Positions 8,069-17,415 of a stretch of DNA of 64,000 nucleotides are shown here, one piece after another (the stretch's first letter is position 1; each line of letters begins with the position of its first letter). The notes beneath the pieces are model-generated. The model ran no database searches. It was given only the letters and a program-made list of their open reading frames with translations, and had not been told where the DNA came from. This DNA comes from Sulfitobacter sp. DSM 110093 (GTDB lineage Bacteria > Pseudomonadota > Alphaproteobacteria > Rhodobacterales > Rhodobacteraceae): NCBI RefSeq assembly GCF_022788715.1, contig NZ_CP085167.1:2803001-2867000 (forward strand). The letters run 5' to 3'. A program made the position numbers and the translations under genes.

Positions 8069-9904
8069 ATGACCGAAAAAAATAATCCACTTCCGCTGCA
8101 AACCGTGCCCCGCGAACGCGAACCTGCCTTCGCAGTCATGTCCCGTCTCGCTTCAATGGGAGCTGTATCCGCTGTGGATTTCGGACAAGACATCGGACTT
8201 CCGTTTGCCGAAATTCTGAAAGGTGAGCCCTCAGGTCTGAAGGAATTCAGCCAGATGATCGGGCATTCCGAAAGCACGTTCTGGGATTGGACACCCAAAG
8301 GTATTGGCGCGGCCAAGCGAAGCATTCAGGGGCATGAGTTCCCGGTTAGACCGCTGCTTACGTCCCAGGTCCGTGGATGCCCCTCCTGTCTGAAAGAAGA
8401 TATCGCAAGCTCAGCGCTGCCTCCGCACCGCTCGATGATTTTCCGGAGTCATTGGCTGATCCACCATGTCAGTCTGTGTCTGCGACATGAGAGGGAGCTA
8501 GTGGTTCTGTGGAAGAACGCGGCACAGACGCAGCGATACGACACAGCGGCGCAGTTTCGTTTGATTGCGGACTGTGTCATGTCCGAAGGCTTCAAGCACG
8601 AAGTACGTGATCCGACGGACTTCGAAATCTGGTTCGACCAGAGATTGGCAGGACAGCCTCACACCGCAACTTGGCTTGATGACCAACCTCTGCATGCTGC
8701 ATCGGTTTTTTGTCGCCTTTTGGGTACCTCACGATTGAAACTTGAGGGTGTCAAACCTTCACAGGTTGCCCCTGAATCGGAGTGGGGTTGTTACCAAATG
8801 GGTTTCGAGATCGCGCGACACGGAGAGCAAGCCATCCACAAAGAACTACAAAAACTGAGTCGTCTCGCGGAACCTCGACTTGGCCCGAAAGCAGTTTTCC
8901 CAATGCTCTATGATCGCCTGTCACAGGATTACATTGCCGATGTTGATTTCGCACCATATCGCGAAATCCTCGCGCAACATCTTCTGGAAAGCTGGCCATT
9001 GCAGCCCGGGGATTATGTTCTAGGGATGCCTGTCAAGGAACGAATTTTGCATTCGGTACGGACGGCGGCAGAGGAGACTGGCGTCGATATCCGCCGCTTG
9101 CGGACAATGTTAGAGGCATCGGGTTTGATCGACCGCAAATTGCCTGACAATTGGGCCGTGTTCGATGCCGAAGCAGCGCGGTCCTTGTTGGCATCATTGG
9201 TTACCTTCATGTCCGCAAAAGAATTCTACGATGCGCTTAACATCGGTCGTTCGCAGTTCTACCTTCTGGCCGAAGATGGCGTTTTGCAACCGTCCCTTTC
9301 CGATACGAGTACAAAGCATGTCTGGGACCCGCGGGATGGACGGGCATTCGTAGACCGGCTGTTAAACAGTGCTGAAACGATCCAGCAGGCCCAACATGGG
9401 TGGGAAACTATCGCAAAATGCGCACAACGCCTGAAACTGCGCCCTGCCGAAATCATTCACGCAATCTGGGATGGGCAAATTCAACGCGTTGCCCGCAACG
9501 TGCAGTTCAGTGGTTACGCCTCTGTCCATGTTTACCATGACGAAGTTTCCCAAATTCTTGCACAGGACATGCCATCCGCAATGTCTATGGAACTGTTCGC
9601 TAAAACAGTAGGGTTGGGTAACCCCGTCCACATGCATAGGTTGGTGCGCAATGGGCATGTCTCCTCGACGGAGATGCGCAATCCTCGCACCAAGGCGATG
9701 CAGAAATTCATCGCTCCCAAAGATGCTGCGGCATTTTATGATCGCTTCGCTACTCTCCGCATGCTCTCAAAAGCGAAGGGCACCAGTTGGCAGTCATTGT
9801 CCAGCAAACTGCGGGGTGCTGGCGTCATACCCTTCAGCCCAGACCACGTCGACTACGGCAACATTTTTCTGAGACAAGAAGCCGAAGCAGCACTTGCCGA
9901 CTGA
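8069..9904 (+). CDS. Orphan TniQ-family protein
   Basis: 611 aa. The first ~145 residues fit the TniQ domain: an N-terminal VPREREPAFAVMSRLA segment, then a zinc-ribbon pattern CPSC (Cys104, Cys107) and CLRH (Cys137, His140), with HWLIHHVSLCLRHE between. The remainder contains several helix-turn-helix-like stretches (MSAKEFYDALNIGRSQFYLL; SMELFAKTVGLGNPVHMHRLV), as in TnsD/TniQ target-selection proteins. TniQ normally works with TniA/TniB or TnsABC, but none is present here: the next gene is convergent nrdJ. It could be a remnant of a Tn7-like element, a domesticated protein, or a partner acting in trans. GC appears lower than in the flanking genes to the right. Confidence 0.8.
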   Translation: MTEKNNPLPLQTVPREREPAFAVMSRLASMGAVSAVDFGQDIGLPFAEILKGEPSGLKEFSQMIGHSESTFWDWTPKGIGAAKRSIQGHEFPVRPLLTSQVRGCPSCLKEDIASSALPPHRSMIFRSHWLIHHVSLCLRHERELVVLWKNAAQTQRYDTAAQFRLIADCVMSEGFKHEVRDPTDFEIWFDQRLAGQPHTATWLDDQPLHAASVFCRLLGTSRLKLEGVKPSQVAPESEWGCYQMGFEIARHGEQAIHKELQKLSRLAEPRLGPKAVFPMLYDRLSQDYIADVDFAPYREILAQHLLESWPLQPGDYVLGMPVKERILHSVRTAAEETGVDIRRLRTMLEASGLIDRKLPDNWAVFDAEAARSLLASLVTFMSAKEFYDALNIGRSQFYLLAEDGVLQPSLSDTSTKHVWDPRDGRAFVDRLLNSAETIQQAQHGWETIAKCAQRLKLRPAEIIHAIWDGQIQRVARNVQFSGYASVHVYHDEVSQILAQDMPSAMSMELFAKTVGLGNPVHMHRLVRNGHVSSTEMRNPRTKAMQKFIAPKDAAAFYDRFATLRMLSKAKGTSWQSLSSKLRGAGVIPFSPDHVDYGNIFLRQEAEAALAD

Positions 9905-9923
9905 ATGAAAACGCGGGGAAATC

Positions 9924-9957
9924 AACAAGGGCGGCGCCTCATAGCGCCGCCCTTGTT
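9924..9957. terminator. Bidirectional hairpin between tniQ and nrdJ
   Basis: A perfect 14-bp stem (AACAAGGGCGGCGC with its complement) around a 6-nt loop sits 20 bp past the tniQ-like stop, between convergent genes. The outer A/T-rich stem base gives a T-run on either strand, so it can terminate both units. Confidence 0.85.
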
Positions 9958-10074
9958 GGTTCTCAAACTCGGAATCGGCGTTAGCCTACATGCGGTTCAA
10001 AAAACCGTCTTTTGTCGCAAAGACGTAATACCTATGTCGGACGTCAACAACTGACAAATAGCCCAAACGCCCCG

Positions 10075-12354
10075 TCACCCACACTTACTATGCCCGCAAC
10101 TCCCGCAAGTCATGCAACCTTCGACCATCCGCAGGTCGAACTGCCCGCAAGACGGACAAGACTTCCCACGCGGGGCGTCCAAGCCGACGACCTTCGCTTG
10201 TGGATCAGTCTTCAGTCCCATGCCTTCGCCCGCGATAAAACCGGTAGCGATCATATGCTGTTCGATCACGCCGCCAATCGCCGCGAGGATGGAGGGGATG
10301 TATTTGCCCTGCATCCAAGCACCACCACGCGGGTCAAAGACAGCCTTCAGCTCTTCTACTACGAAAGACACGTCGCCGCCGCGCCGGAATACCGCAGAGA
10401 CCATGCGCGTCAGAGCCACAGTCCAAGCGAAATGCTCCATGTTTTTGGAGTTAATGAAGACCTCAAACGGACGACGATGACCGTTCAGCACAATGTCGTT
10501 GATGGTGATATAGAGCGCGTGCTCACTATCGGGCCATTTGACTTTGTAGGTGTTGCCCTCCAACTCGGCGGGACGGTCCAGCGGGTCGGACATATAAACG
10601 ATTTCGCCGCCTTCGCTGACCTGATCGGGGCTGTCGGCGGGGGCCTTGTCTGTCTTTTCGGACGACACGCTCAGGACCGATCCGGTCACGTCATTCGGGC
10701 GGTAGGTGGTGCAGCCTTTGCAGCCCAGATCCCATGCCTGCATGTAGACATCTTTGAAGTCGTCAAAGGAGATATCTTCAGGGCAGTTGATGGTCTTGGA
10801 AATCGAGCTGTCGATCCATTTCTGCGCGGCAGCCTGCATCTTTACGTGATCCGCAGGCGGCAGGGTCTGAGCGTTGACGAAATAGTCGGGCAGCGGTGCG
10901 TCGCCCTTCAGCTCGCGCCACATCTGCACGGCGTAGTCAACGACCTCTTCCTCGGTTCGGCTGCCGTCTTTTTGCAGCACCTTACGGGTGTAGGCGTAAG
11001 CAAAGACCGGCTCGATCCCCGAAGACACGTTCCCGGCATAGAGGCTGATCGTGCCGGTGGGCGCGATGGAGGTCAGCAGCGCGTTGCGGATACCATGTTC
11101 GCGGATCGCATCACGCACATCGTCGTCCATCTGCATCATGGTGCCAGAGGCGAGGAATTTCTCTGCGTCAAAGAGTGGGAAAGCACCCTTTTCTTTGGCC
11201 AGGTCCACTGACGCAAGGTAGGCGGCACGGGCAATCGCACGCAGCCATTCCTCGGTCTGTTGCGCGGCCTCGTCGCTGCCATAGCGCAAGCCGACCATCA
11301 AAAGCGCATCCGCAAGCCCGGTGACTCCAAGGCCGATGCGGCGCTTGGCCTGTGCCTCGGCCTGTTGTTCGGGAAGTGGGAATTTCGACACGTCGACGAC
11401 GTTGTCCATCATCCGCACGGCGGTGGCGACCAATTCGCTCATGGCGTCCTGATCAAGATGCGCTGCCGCATCAAAGGGTTGCGCCACAAGACGCGCAAGG
11501 TTGATCGAACCCAAAAGGCAGGCACCGTAAGGCGGCAGCGGCTGTTCACCACAGGGGTTGGTGGCCGCGATGGTCTCGCAATAGTTCAGGTTGTTGGCAG
11601 AGTTGATGCGGTCGATGAAAATCACGCCCGGCTCGGCATAAGAATAGGTCGCCTGCATGATGTTGTTCCACAGATCACGCGCCTGCACGGTCTTGTAGAC
11701 TTTGCCGCCAAAAACCAAATCCCAAGAACCATCGGCCTTCACGGCTTCCATGAAGGGGTCAGTGACCAGCACCGACATGTTGAACATGCGCAGACGCGCC
11801 GGATCGGATTTAGCCGAGATGAAGTCTTCGACATCAGGGTGGTCACAGCGCATGGTGGCCATCATTGCACCACGGCGGCTGCCTGCGGACATGATTGTGC
11901 GGCACATTGCATCCCAAACATCCATGAACGACAGCGGGCCAGAGGCATCTGCCGAGACGCCCAGCACATCCGCGCCACGCGGGCGGATGGTGGAGAAGTC
12001 ATAGCCGATTCCCCCGCCCTGCTGCATGGTCAATGCGGCCTCTTTCAGCATGTCAAAGATGCCGGACATGCTGTCAGGCACGGTGCCCATGACGAAGCAG
12101 TTGAACAGGGTCACACGGCGCGCGGTGCCCGCCCCTGCGGTGATGCGGCCAGCGGGGAGGTATTTGAAATCCTCCAGCGCGCCGAAGAATTTGTCTTCCC
12201 AAACATCGGCATCCGATTCGACCTGCGCGAGGTCACGCGCGATGCGGCGCCAAGTGTCTTCTACCGTCACGTCTTTTGCGGTGCCATCGGCCCCTTTAAA
12301 GCGGTATTTCATATCCCAAATTTGTTCGGCGATCGGGGCGGTAAAGCGGGACAT
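10075..12354 (-). CDS. nrdJ: Adenosylcobalamin-dependent ribonucleotide reductase (class II)
   Basis: Reduces ribonucleotides to deoxyribonucleotides using adenosylcobalamin, independent of oxygen. 759 aa. Recognisable segments are FKYLPAGRITAGAGT, the LFNCFVMG cysteine, TMQQGGGIGYDFSTIRPRGA, the active-site NPCGEQPLPPYGACLLGSIN, and SIAPTGTISLYAGNVSSGIEP. The C-terminus holds a TSCPD-type domain and ends in clustered cysteine pairs (CPSC, CMTCGSCGHSKCG) used for redox regeneration. Monocistronic; it faces a divergent DUF1489 gene. I looked for a cobalamin riboswitch in the 150-bp upstream gap and did not find a B12 box. Confidence 0.95.
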   Translation of the reverse strand: MSRFTAPIAEQIWDMKYRFKGADGTAKDVTVEDTWRRIARDLAQVESDADVWEDKFFGALEDFKYLPAGRITAGAGTARRVTLFNCFVMGTVPDSMSGIFDMLKEAALTMQQGGGIGYDFSTIRPRGADVLGVSADASGPLSFMDVWDAMCRTIMSAGSRRGAMMATMRCDHPDVEDFISAKSDPARLRMFNMSVLVTDPFMEAVKADGSWDLVFGGKVYKTVQARDLWNNIMQATYSYAEPGVIFIDRINSANNLNYCETIAATNPCGEQPLPPYGACLLGSINLARLVAQPFDAAAHLDQDAMSELVATAVRMMDNVVDVSKFPLPEQQAEAQAKRRIGLGVTGLADALLMVGLRYGSDEAAQQTEEWLRAIARAAYLASVDLAKEKGAFPLFDAEKFLASGTMMQMDDDVRDAIREHGIRNALLTSIAPTGTISLYAGNVSSGIEPVFAYAYTRKVLQKDGSRTEEEVVDYAVQMWRELKGDAPLPDYFVNAQTLPPADHVKMQAAAQKWIDSSISKTINCPEDISFDDFKDVYMQAWDLGCKGCTTYRPNDVTGSVLSVSSEKTDKAPADSPDQVSEGGEIVYMSDPLDRPAELEGNTYKVKWPDSEHALYITINDIVLNGHRRPFEVFINSKNMEHFAWTVALTRMVSAVFRRGGDVSFVVEELKAVFDPRGGAWMQGKYIPSILAAIGGVIEQHMIATGFIAGEGMGLKTDPQAKVVGLDAPRGKSCPSCGQFDLRMVEGCMTCGSCGHSKCG

Positions 12355-12509
12355 TTTGAAACTCCTGAGGTCAGTGGCAGGGGCCCTTCATAGCTAGGGT
12401 GCGCGAAAACGAAAACAGGAAAAATGCCGCCGAACCCACAAGAATTTGCATGTGATTGAAATCCAACTACCTTATATGGCGTAGACCAATGGAATCGCTG
12501 GGGGGCGAT

Positions 12510-12941
12510 GTGACCGATAAAATCAACCTAATCAAACTTTCGGTCGGTACCGAGGGCGTCGAGAGCCTCACCAAATGGCAGGCGCGCAAAGATGTGCGGA
12601 CGAAAGACGGTCTGCCGCGTCATGTGACCCGCATGTGGCCCAAGCGCGAAGCCGAGATTCTCAACGGCGGATCAATCTATTGGGTGATCAAAGGGGTGAT
12701 TCAGGCCCGTCAGCGCATCCTGCGTTTGGAAGAGATCACCCGCGCCGATGGCATCCGCCGCTGCGCCATCGTGCTGGACCCCGAAATCATTCGCACCCAG
12801 AACAGCCTACGCCGCGCGTTCCAAGGCTGGCGATACCTCAAATCCGAAGACGCGCCCCCTGACCTGCCCGAGGGCCGCGAGGAGGAGACCGAACTACCAG
12901 TCGAATTGAACCGCGCATTGGCCGAAATTGGCGTGCTCTGA
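12510..12941 (+). CDS. DUF1489 family protein
   Basis: A conserved alphaproteobacterial protein of unknown function, about 143 aa from GTG 12510. The family start INLIKLSVG aligns just after this codon, and AWQ-like KWQARKD, WPKREAEILNGGSIYWVIKG, QARQRIL, GWRYLK and PPDL are recognisable blocks. The frame is open back to 12456, with ATGs at 12456 and 12489, so a longer N-terminus is possible; GGGGGCG precedes the GTG. Conserved tryptophans and basic residues hint at nucleic-acid contact, but that is not established. Confidence 0.75.
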   Translation: MTDKINLIKLSVGTEGVESLTKWQARKDVRTKDGLPRHVTRMWPKREAEILNGGSIYWVIKGVIQARQRILRLEEITRADGIRRCAIVLDPEIIRTQNSLRRAFQGWRYLKSEDAPPDLPEGREEETELPVELNRALAEIGVL

Positions 12942-13050
12942 CCTAACTCAGGCGTAAAGCGCATAGACCTTGGCGCGGTACAGTTTCATCGTCGCCGTCA
13001 CCCTGCCATCGTCATGGTCCGATATTTTGCTATGTGATCCGCACAATAAA

Positions 13051-13077
13051 ACACCCGGAACTTTAGGCTCCGGGTGT
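13051..13077 (-). terminator. Terminator of the his block
   Basis: ACACCCGGA and TCCGGGTGT form a 9-bp stem about 40 bp past the hisG stop. Read on the minus strand, the stem is followed by TTTTATTG, giving a rho-independent terminator for hisS-hisZ-hisG. Confidence 0.85.
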
Positions 13078-13113
13078 TGCGATAGAAAAGAATAATCGCG
13101 CTATAACGCGACT

Positions 13114-13803
13114 TCAGGTCAGTTGCGCAATCAGGGCTTTCAGCGCTTTGCGGCTATGGTCTTCCAACGGCGCCATGCGTGACCGCCAAAGCGTCGCCTG
13201 CGATTGCAGGATCAACCCATCGCTTAGGATCTTCAGGTGATTGGCGCGCAAAGTCTCTCCACTTGAGGTGATATCGGCAATCGCCTCGGCGGTTTCGTTC
13301 AGCACCGTGCCTTCGGTCGCGCCTTGGCTGTCAACCAACGCGTAATCAGCGACCCCGTGGGTGCGCAGGAATTCCCGCACCAAACGGTGATACTTGGTCG
13401 CGATGCGCAGCCGGAACCCATGTTCGGCGCGAAAGGCTGCCGCCGCAGCATCCAGATCATCCAGCGTATCGACATCAATCCACGCCTGCGGCACCGCGAT
13501 GATCAGATCGGCATGGCCAAAGTTCAACTCTTCCAGAGGCTCAACCAACTGATCCCAAAGCGCCAGTTTCTCCTGCACCAAATCGGTGCCAGTCACGCCT
13601 AAGTGGATCCGCCCTGCCGACAACTCTCGCGGGATTTCCCCGGCTGAGAGCAGCACCAGAGAGACATCCTCAACCCCCTCGACCTTGCCAGCATATTCGC
13701 GATCAGATCCGGTGCGCTGCAGGCGGACGCCACGCGCACCGAACCACTCAAAGGTCTTTTCCATCAGCCGCCCCTTGGACGGCACGCCAAGTTTCAGCGT
13801 CAT
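13114..13803 (-). CDS. hisG: ATP phosphoribosyltransferase, short form
   Basis: First committed enzyme of histidine synthesis, joining PRPP and ATP. 229 aa, the short HisG form that lacks the C-terminal regulatory domain and needs HisZ. Motifs: LKLGVPSKGRLME at the N-terminus, LGVTGTDLVQE, RIATKYHRLVREFL and VDSQGATEGTVLNE near the PRPP-binding region. Its ATG overlaps the hisZ stop by 4 nt, fitting a 1:1 HisG/HisZ complex. Confidence 0.94.
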   Translation of the reverse strand: MTLKLGVPSKGRLMEKTFEWFGARGVRLQRTGSDREYAGKVEGVEDVSLVLLSAGEIPRELSAGRIHLGVTGTDLVQEKLALWDQLVEPLEELNFGHADLIIAVPQAWIDVDTLDDLDAAAAAFRAEHGFRLRIATKYHRLVREFLRTHGVADYALVDSQGATEGTVLNETAEAIADITSSGETLRANHLKILSDGLILQSQATLWRSRMAPLEDHSRKALKALIAQLT

Positions 13804-14882
13804 TGCCCGGCCTCCAGTTCCAGCATCAGGCCGGGGCGCATTACGCCGCCCACCGCCGGGATTTCATCGCCCTGCCCCAGCCGCCGCGTCAGCGCATCAT
13901 AGCGCCCGCCGGTGGCGATGCTGGGCAGATCGGGGCGTGTTTCCGCCCGGAAGGCAAAAACAAAACCGTCGTAATATTCCATCGAAGAACGGCCGTGGCT
14001 GGCCTCGAAAAGCAAGGCATCAGTATCAATCCCACGTGCGCGCATCGCCTCGGCACGGTCGGTCACGCCGGTCACCGCATCGGCGATCGCGGGCATGTCC
14101 ACCATCAGATCACGCAGACGGCTCAGCGCATTCGGCAACGTCTCTCGCACTTCGAGAAGCGCATCGAACAGATCGACCTGTTGCTCTGAGATCGGCGCCG
14201 TTTTGGCATCTTCGCGCAGGGCTGCAACCCGCGCGTCAATCTCGGCGCTTGAGCGCAGCCCCACCATAGGCGCATCGCCGTCTGCGGCGTCACCGGCCAA
14301 CAAGGCTTGACGCGACGCGGGCACCGGGCTGCGGCCCGCGTAACGGTCAAGCAAGGCACGAAACCGGCGGGGCCGCCAGATGTGCCGCATCAAAGCCTGT
14401 TTACGTGCAGGCGATGTCTCAAGCCCCTGCACCGCTGCCATGAGCACACCGATGTCGCCCGTCACGGGGCGCACTGGCAGACCCTGCATCGCCTCGGCAA
14501 TCAGTGCGAACACTTCGGCATCTGCCGCTGCCGGATCGGCGCGGTCAAAGACCTCATAGCCCACTTGGATATACTCATTGGGTCGGTTCGGGTCATGCTC
14601 CTGCCGGCGAAACACCTCGCCTGAATAGGTGTAGCGTGCAGGCTCCGCCCCATGTGCCATATGCATCTGCACCACGGGCACGGTGAAATCGGGGCGCAGC
14701 ATTTGCTCGCCCCGCAGCGCGTCTGAGGTGACATAAGCGCGGGCGCGAATGTCCTCGCCGTAGAGGTCCAGCAAAGTGTCCGCAGGTTGCAAGATTGGCG
14801 GTTCAACCAGCACAGCGCCCTGCGCCTCAAAGATCGCGCGCAGGCTTGCCGCGCGGGCCAACGTGTCAGAACTTGTCGGCAT
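13800..14882 (-). CDS. hisZ: ATP phosphoribosyltransferase regulatory subunit
   Basis: Catalytically inactive histidyl-tRNA-synthetase paralogue that activates short HisG and carries histidine feedback. 360 aa. The class II synthetase core is visible (LVEPPILQPADTLLDLYGED, LRPDFTVPVVQMH, ARYTYSGEVFRRQ, YDGFVFAFRAE, ATGGRYDALTRRLG), but the anticodon-binding domain of HisRS is missing. It lies between hisS and hisG with overlapping ends, so this is a synthetase gene followed directly by its repurposed paralogue. Confidence 0.93.
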   Translation of the reverse strand: MPTSSDTLARAASLRAIFEAQGAVLVEPPILQPADTLLDLYGEDIRARAYVTSDALRGEQMLRPDFTVPVVQMHMAHGAEPARYTYSGEVFRRQEHDPNRPNEYIQVGYEVFDRADPAAADAEVFALIAEAMQGLPVRPVTGDIGVLMAAVQGLETSPARKQALMRHIWRPRRFRALLDRYAGRSPVPASRQALLAGDAADGDAPMVGLRSSAEIDARVAALREDAKTAPISEQQVDLFDALLEVRETLPNALSRLRDLMVDMPAIADAVTGVTDRAEAMRARGIDTDALLFEASHGRSSMEYYDGFVFAFRAETRPDLPSIATGGRYDALTRRLGQGDEIPAVGGVMRPGLMLELEAGQ

Positions 14883-16378
14883 CAGTTGGTCCGATCCAGA
14901 ATATTGCGCACTTCCTGCACCAGATCGCTGCGCTTTACCTCATATTGGTTTTTGCGCTCTTTCCACTCATCATGGCTGGCCTCCTGCGCCAGTTGCGCGC
15001 CCAACACCATGTCCTTGATCTGCACCACGCCGCGGTCTTTCTCGTCACCGCCTTCAATGACCACAACCGGGCTCTGACGCTTGTCGGCGTATTTCATCTG
15101 GTTGCCGAAGTTCTTTGGGTTGCCCAGATACACCTCTGCCCGAATGCCCGCCTGCCGCAACTCGGCGACCATCGCCTGATAATCGGCCATGCGGTCCCGG
15201 TCCATCACGGTGACGACGACGGGGCCTTCAGGTACCATCGTTCGCTCGGCCCGCATTGCTAAAGCGGCCAGCAGCCGATCAACCCCAATAGAGACGCCGG
15301 TGGCAGGCACTTCCTGCCCCGTGAAACGCTTCACTAGCCCGTCATAGCGCCCACCGCCCGCGACCGAGCCGAAGTTCCGCGCGCGGCCCTTTTCGTCTTT
15401 GATCTCAAAGGTAAGCTCGGCCTCGAACACCGGCCCGGTGTAGTAGCCAAGGCCGCGCACGACGGAAGGGTCAATCTCAACCCGGTCGGGGCCATAGCCA
15501 CCCGCTGCCAGAAGGTCAGAGATCAGTTCAAGCTCATCCACGCCCTGCACGCCGACATCGGAGCCCGCGACCAACTCGCGCAGCCGCGCCACAGTCTCGG
15601 CCCCGCTGTCACGCTTGGCCTGCATGAAGCCCATGACCACATCGGCCTGCGCGTCTTCCAGCCCGGCACCCTTGGTGAAATCGCCGCTGTCGTCCTTGCG
15701 GCCCTCGCCCAGCAAGGCGCGCACGCCCTCTGGGCCGAGGCGGTCCAACTTGTCGATGGCGCGCAGCACGATGCCGCGTTCGGCGTCCTTGTCGTCTCCG
15801 GCAAGGCCCGCGACTTCCAGCACACCGTTCAGCACCTTGCGGTTGTTCACGCGCACCACATAGTCGCCGCGCGCAATCCCGACCTCTTCCAGACAATCAG
15901 CCAGCATCGCGCAAATCTCGGCATCCGCTGCGACCGATGGCGCGCCCACGGTATCCGCATCGCATTGATAAAACTGCCGAAACCGCCCCGGCCCCGGCTT
16001 CTCATTGCGCCAGACCGGCCCCATCGCATAGCGGCGGTAGGGCATCGGCAGATCGTTGCGGTGCTGGGCATAGACCCGCGCCAAGGGGGCCGTCAGGTCA
16101 TAACGTAGCGCCAGCCAATCGCCAGGCTTGTCGCCTTCGGAATCTTCCTGCCACGCAAAGACGCCCTCGTTCGGGCGGTCCACATCGGGAAGAAATTTGC
16201 CAAGCGCCTCGACAGTCTCCACGCCCGAGCTTTCCAGCGCGTCGAACCCATAGCGGTGGTAAACTGCGGCGATCTTGCTGAGCATCTCGGCCCGATGGGT
16301 CACCTCGGTCCCGAAATAATCGCGGAACCCCTTGGGGGTTTGCGCCTTGGGACGGGGGGTTTTCTTGGGCTTTGCCAT
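14882..16378 (-). CDS. hisS: Histidyl-tRNA synthetase
   Basis: Charges tRNA-His. 498 aa from ATG 16378; the frame is open to 16480, but [23 protein letters not shown] is the natural family start. Class II motifs: motif 1 around [13 protein letters not shown], motif 2 [22 protein letters not shown], the histidine-A signature [15 protein letters not shown], and motif 3 [13 protein letters not shown]-terminal anticodon-binding domain follows (VVVTVMDRD onward). First gene of the his block, one base from hisZ. Confidence 0.95.
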   Translation of the reverse strand: MAKPKKTPRPKAQTPKGFRDYFGTEVTHRAEMLSKIAAVYHRYGFDALESSGVETVEALGKFLPDVDRPNEGVFAWQEDSEGDKPGDWLALRYDLTAPLARVYAQHRNDLPMPYRRYAMGPVWRNEKPGPGRFRQFYQCDADTVGAPSVAADAEICAMLADCLEEVGIARGDYVVRVNNRKVLNGVLEVAGLAGDDKDAERGIVLRAIDKLDRLGPEGVRALLGEGRKDDSGDFTKGAGLEDAQADVVMGFMQAKRDSGAETVARLRELVAGSDVGVQGVDELELISDLLAAGGYGPDRVEIDPSVVRGLGYYTGPVFEAELTFEIKDEKGRARNFGSVAGGGRYDGLVKRFTGQEVPATGVSIGVDRLLAALAMRAERTMVPEGPVVVTVMDRDRMADYQAMVAELRQAGIRAEVYLGNPKNFGNQMKYADKRQSPVVVIEGGDEKDRGVVQIKDMVLGAQLAQEASHDEWKERKNQYEVKRSDLVQEVRNILDRTN

Positions 16379-16509
16379 GGCAAGGATCCTCGGTGCATCA
16401 ATTGGCCTCGCGTCTAGCCCAAGCCCCCCGCAAGAGCAAGCAACGCTGCGTGTTGCCCCTGTCTTGTGCCGCCCGCCCATGCTAAATCGCGCAAAAAGGA
16501 CGCGCCCCT

Positions 16510-16740
16510 ATGTCAGAACAAACCCTAGATCAAACCGCAGAACAAATTAACCAACTCGAAGAGCAGATCGCCCACCTCACCCGCGCGGTTGATGATATGT
16601 CAGAGATCGTCACCCGTCAGGAGGATGAGATCGTGACCCTGAACCGCCGCGTGCATATGTTGATGCAGCGCGAGGGGGAGCGGGATGCCTCAGGCGGTGG
16701 CGCGGTGCTTTTGGGCGACGAACGGCCACCGCATTATTGA
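16510..16740 (+). CDS. slyX: SlyX family protein
   Basis: 76-aa protein of the SlyX family, function unknown. An amphipathic, probably coiled-coil helix runs over about residues 5-55 (INQLEEQIAHLTRAVDDMSE), followed by a glycine-rich linker and the family C-terminus DERPPHY. Divergent from hisS and convergent with the next lipoprotein. Confidence 0.88.
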   Translation: MSEQTLDQTAEQINQLEEQIAHLTRAVDDMSEIVTRQEDEIVTLNRRVHMLMQREGERDASGGGAVLLGDERPPHY

Positions 16741-16758
16741 GCCGCGGCGCCGCTCAAT
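16736..16758. terminator. Hairpin between slyX and lipoprotein gene
   Basis: ATTGAGC and GCTCAAT form a 7-bp stem around a GC-rich loop, overlapping both convergent stop regions. It may terminate both genes; a long T-run is absent. Confidence 0.5.
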
Positions 16759-17320
16759 TCGCTGATTTCATTGCCACGGCGGCCGCGGCCCCGTCATGCA
16801 CCAACACCTCAGACCAACGCGCGGTCTGGCCCAAACGCTCATAGGCGCTGACGAAAAACGCCGTTTTGTCGAGCGTGCCAATCCGCTTGCCACAGGGTTT
16901 GCTGCGCCCCGCCCCGCAGACGCTGGCCTTGATCGCCTCATAGGCCGCGTCAGTCTCAGCGATGGGCAGGTTTTCCCCGCCCGGGCCATAGTGCAACTGC
17001 TCATAGACCGATGGCGTGCCGAACAAGACATTGGCCGCCGTCAACTGGCGTGCGCAGTCATCCGCAAAACCGGTGATGTAAAAACTGCGCGCCCCCGCGC
17101 TGCCGGGTTGCGAATCGAACAGCCGATAGCCCCGCGCCGCAGGTTCTTCGACCATCTTGCCCAAATCCTGCTCTCGCACATCACAGACGCGGGCGACCTC
17201 CCCAAAGGGCAAGGCGGTGCCAAAGCCGACCTCTGCGACCTGAGGCGATGGCGCGGGGGGCGCCATGCCGCAGGCCGAGAGAAGCGCTGCCATGAATAAT
17301 AGGCTGATGCGTCGGTACAT
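16754..17320 (-). CDS. Hypothetical lipoprotein
   Basis: 188 aa with a lipoprotein signal: basic MYRR, hydrophobic core and lipobox LLSAC with Cys at about residue 17. The mature part has further cysteines (RVCDV, DDCARQL, ASVCGAGRSKPCGKRIG) that could form disulfides in the periplasm. I do not recognise a named family beyond Rhodobacterales hypotheticals. Convergent with slyX and just downstream of dnaE on the same strand but separated by 95 bp. Confidence 0.75.
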   Translation of the reverse strand: MYRRISLLFMAALLSACGMAPPAPSPQVAEVGFGTALPFGEVARVCDVREQDLGKMVEEPAARGYRLFDSQPGSAGARSFYITGFADDCARQLTAANVLFGTPSVYEQLHYGPGGENLPIAETDAAYEAIKASVCGAGRSKPCGKRIGTLDKTAFFVSAYERLGQTARWSEVLVHDGAAAAVAMKSAN

Positions 17321-17415
17321 GGTCGGCTCCCCTTTGGCTGTCAGGGAATTAGCGCAGCCACCGCTTGCCGTCCACTGACGGGCGGAAAAAGGGCGGATCT
17401 GCGCGAGGGGCGAGG

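Noticed and set aside
12355..12509. Cobalamin riboswitch upstream of nrdJ
   Set aside because: A GCCACTG stretch occurs but no B12 box or the surrounding stems; the gap is too short and unstructured.
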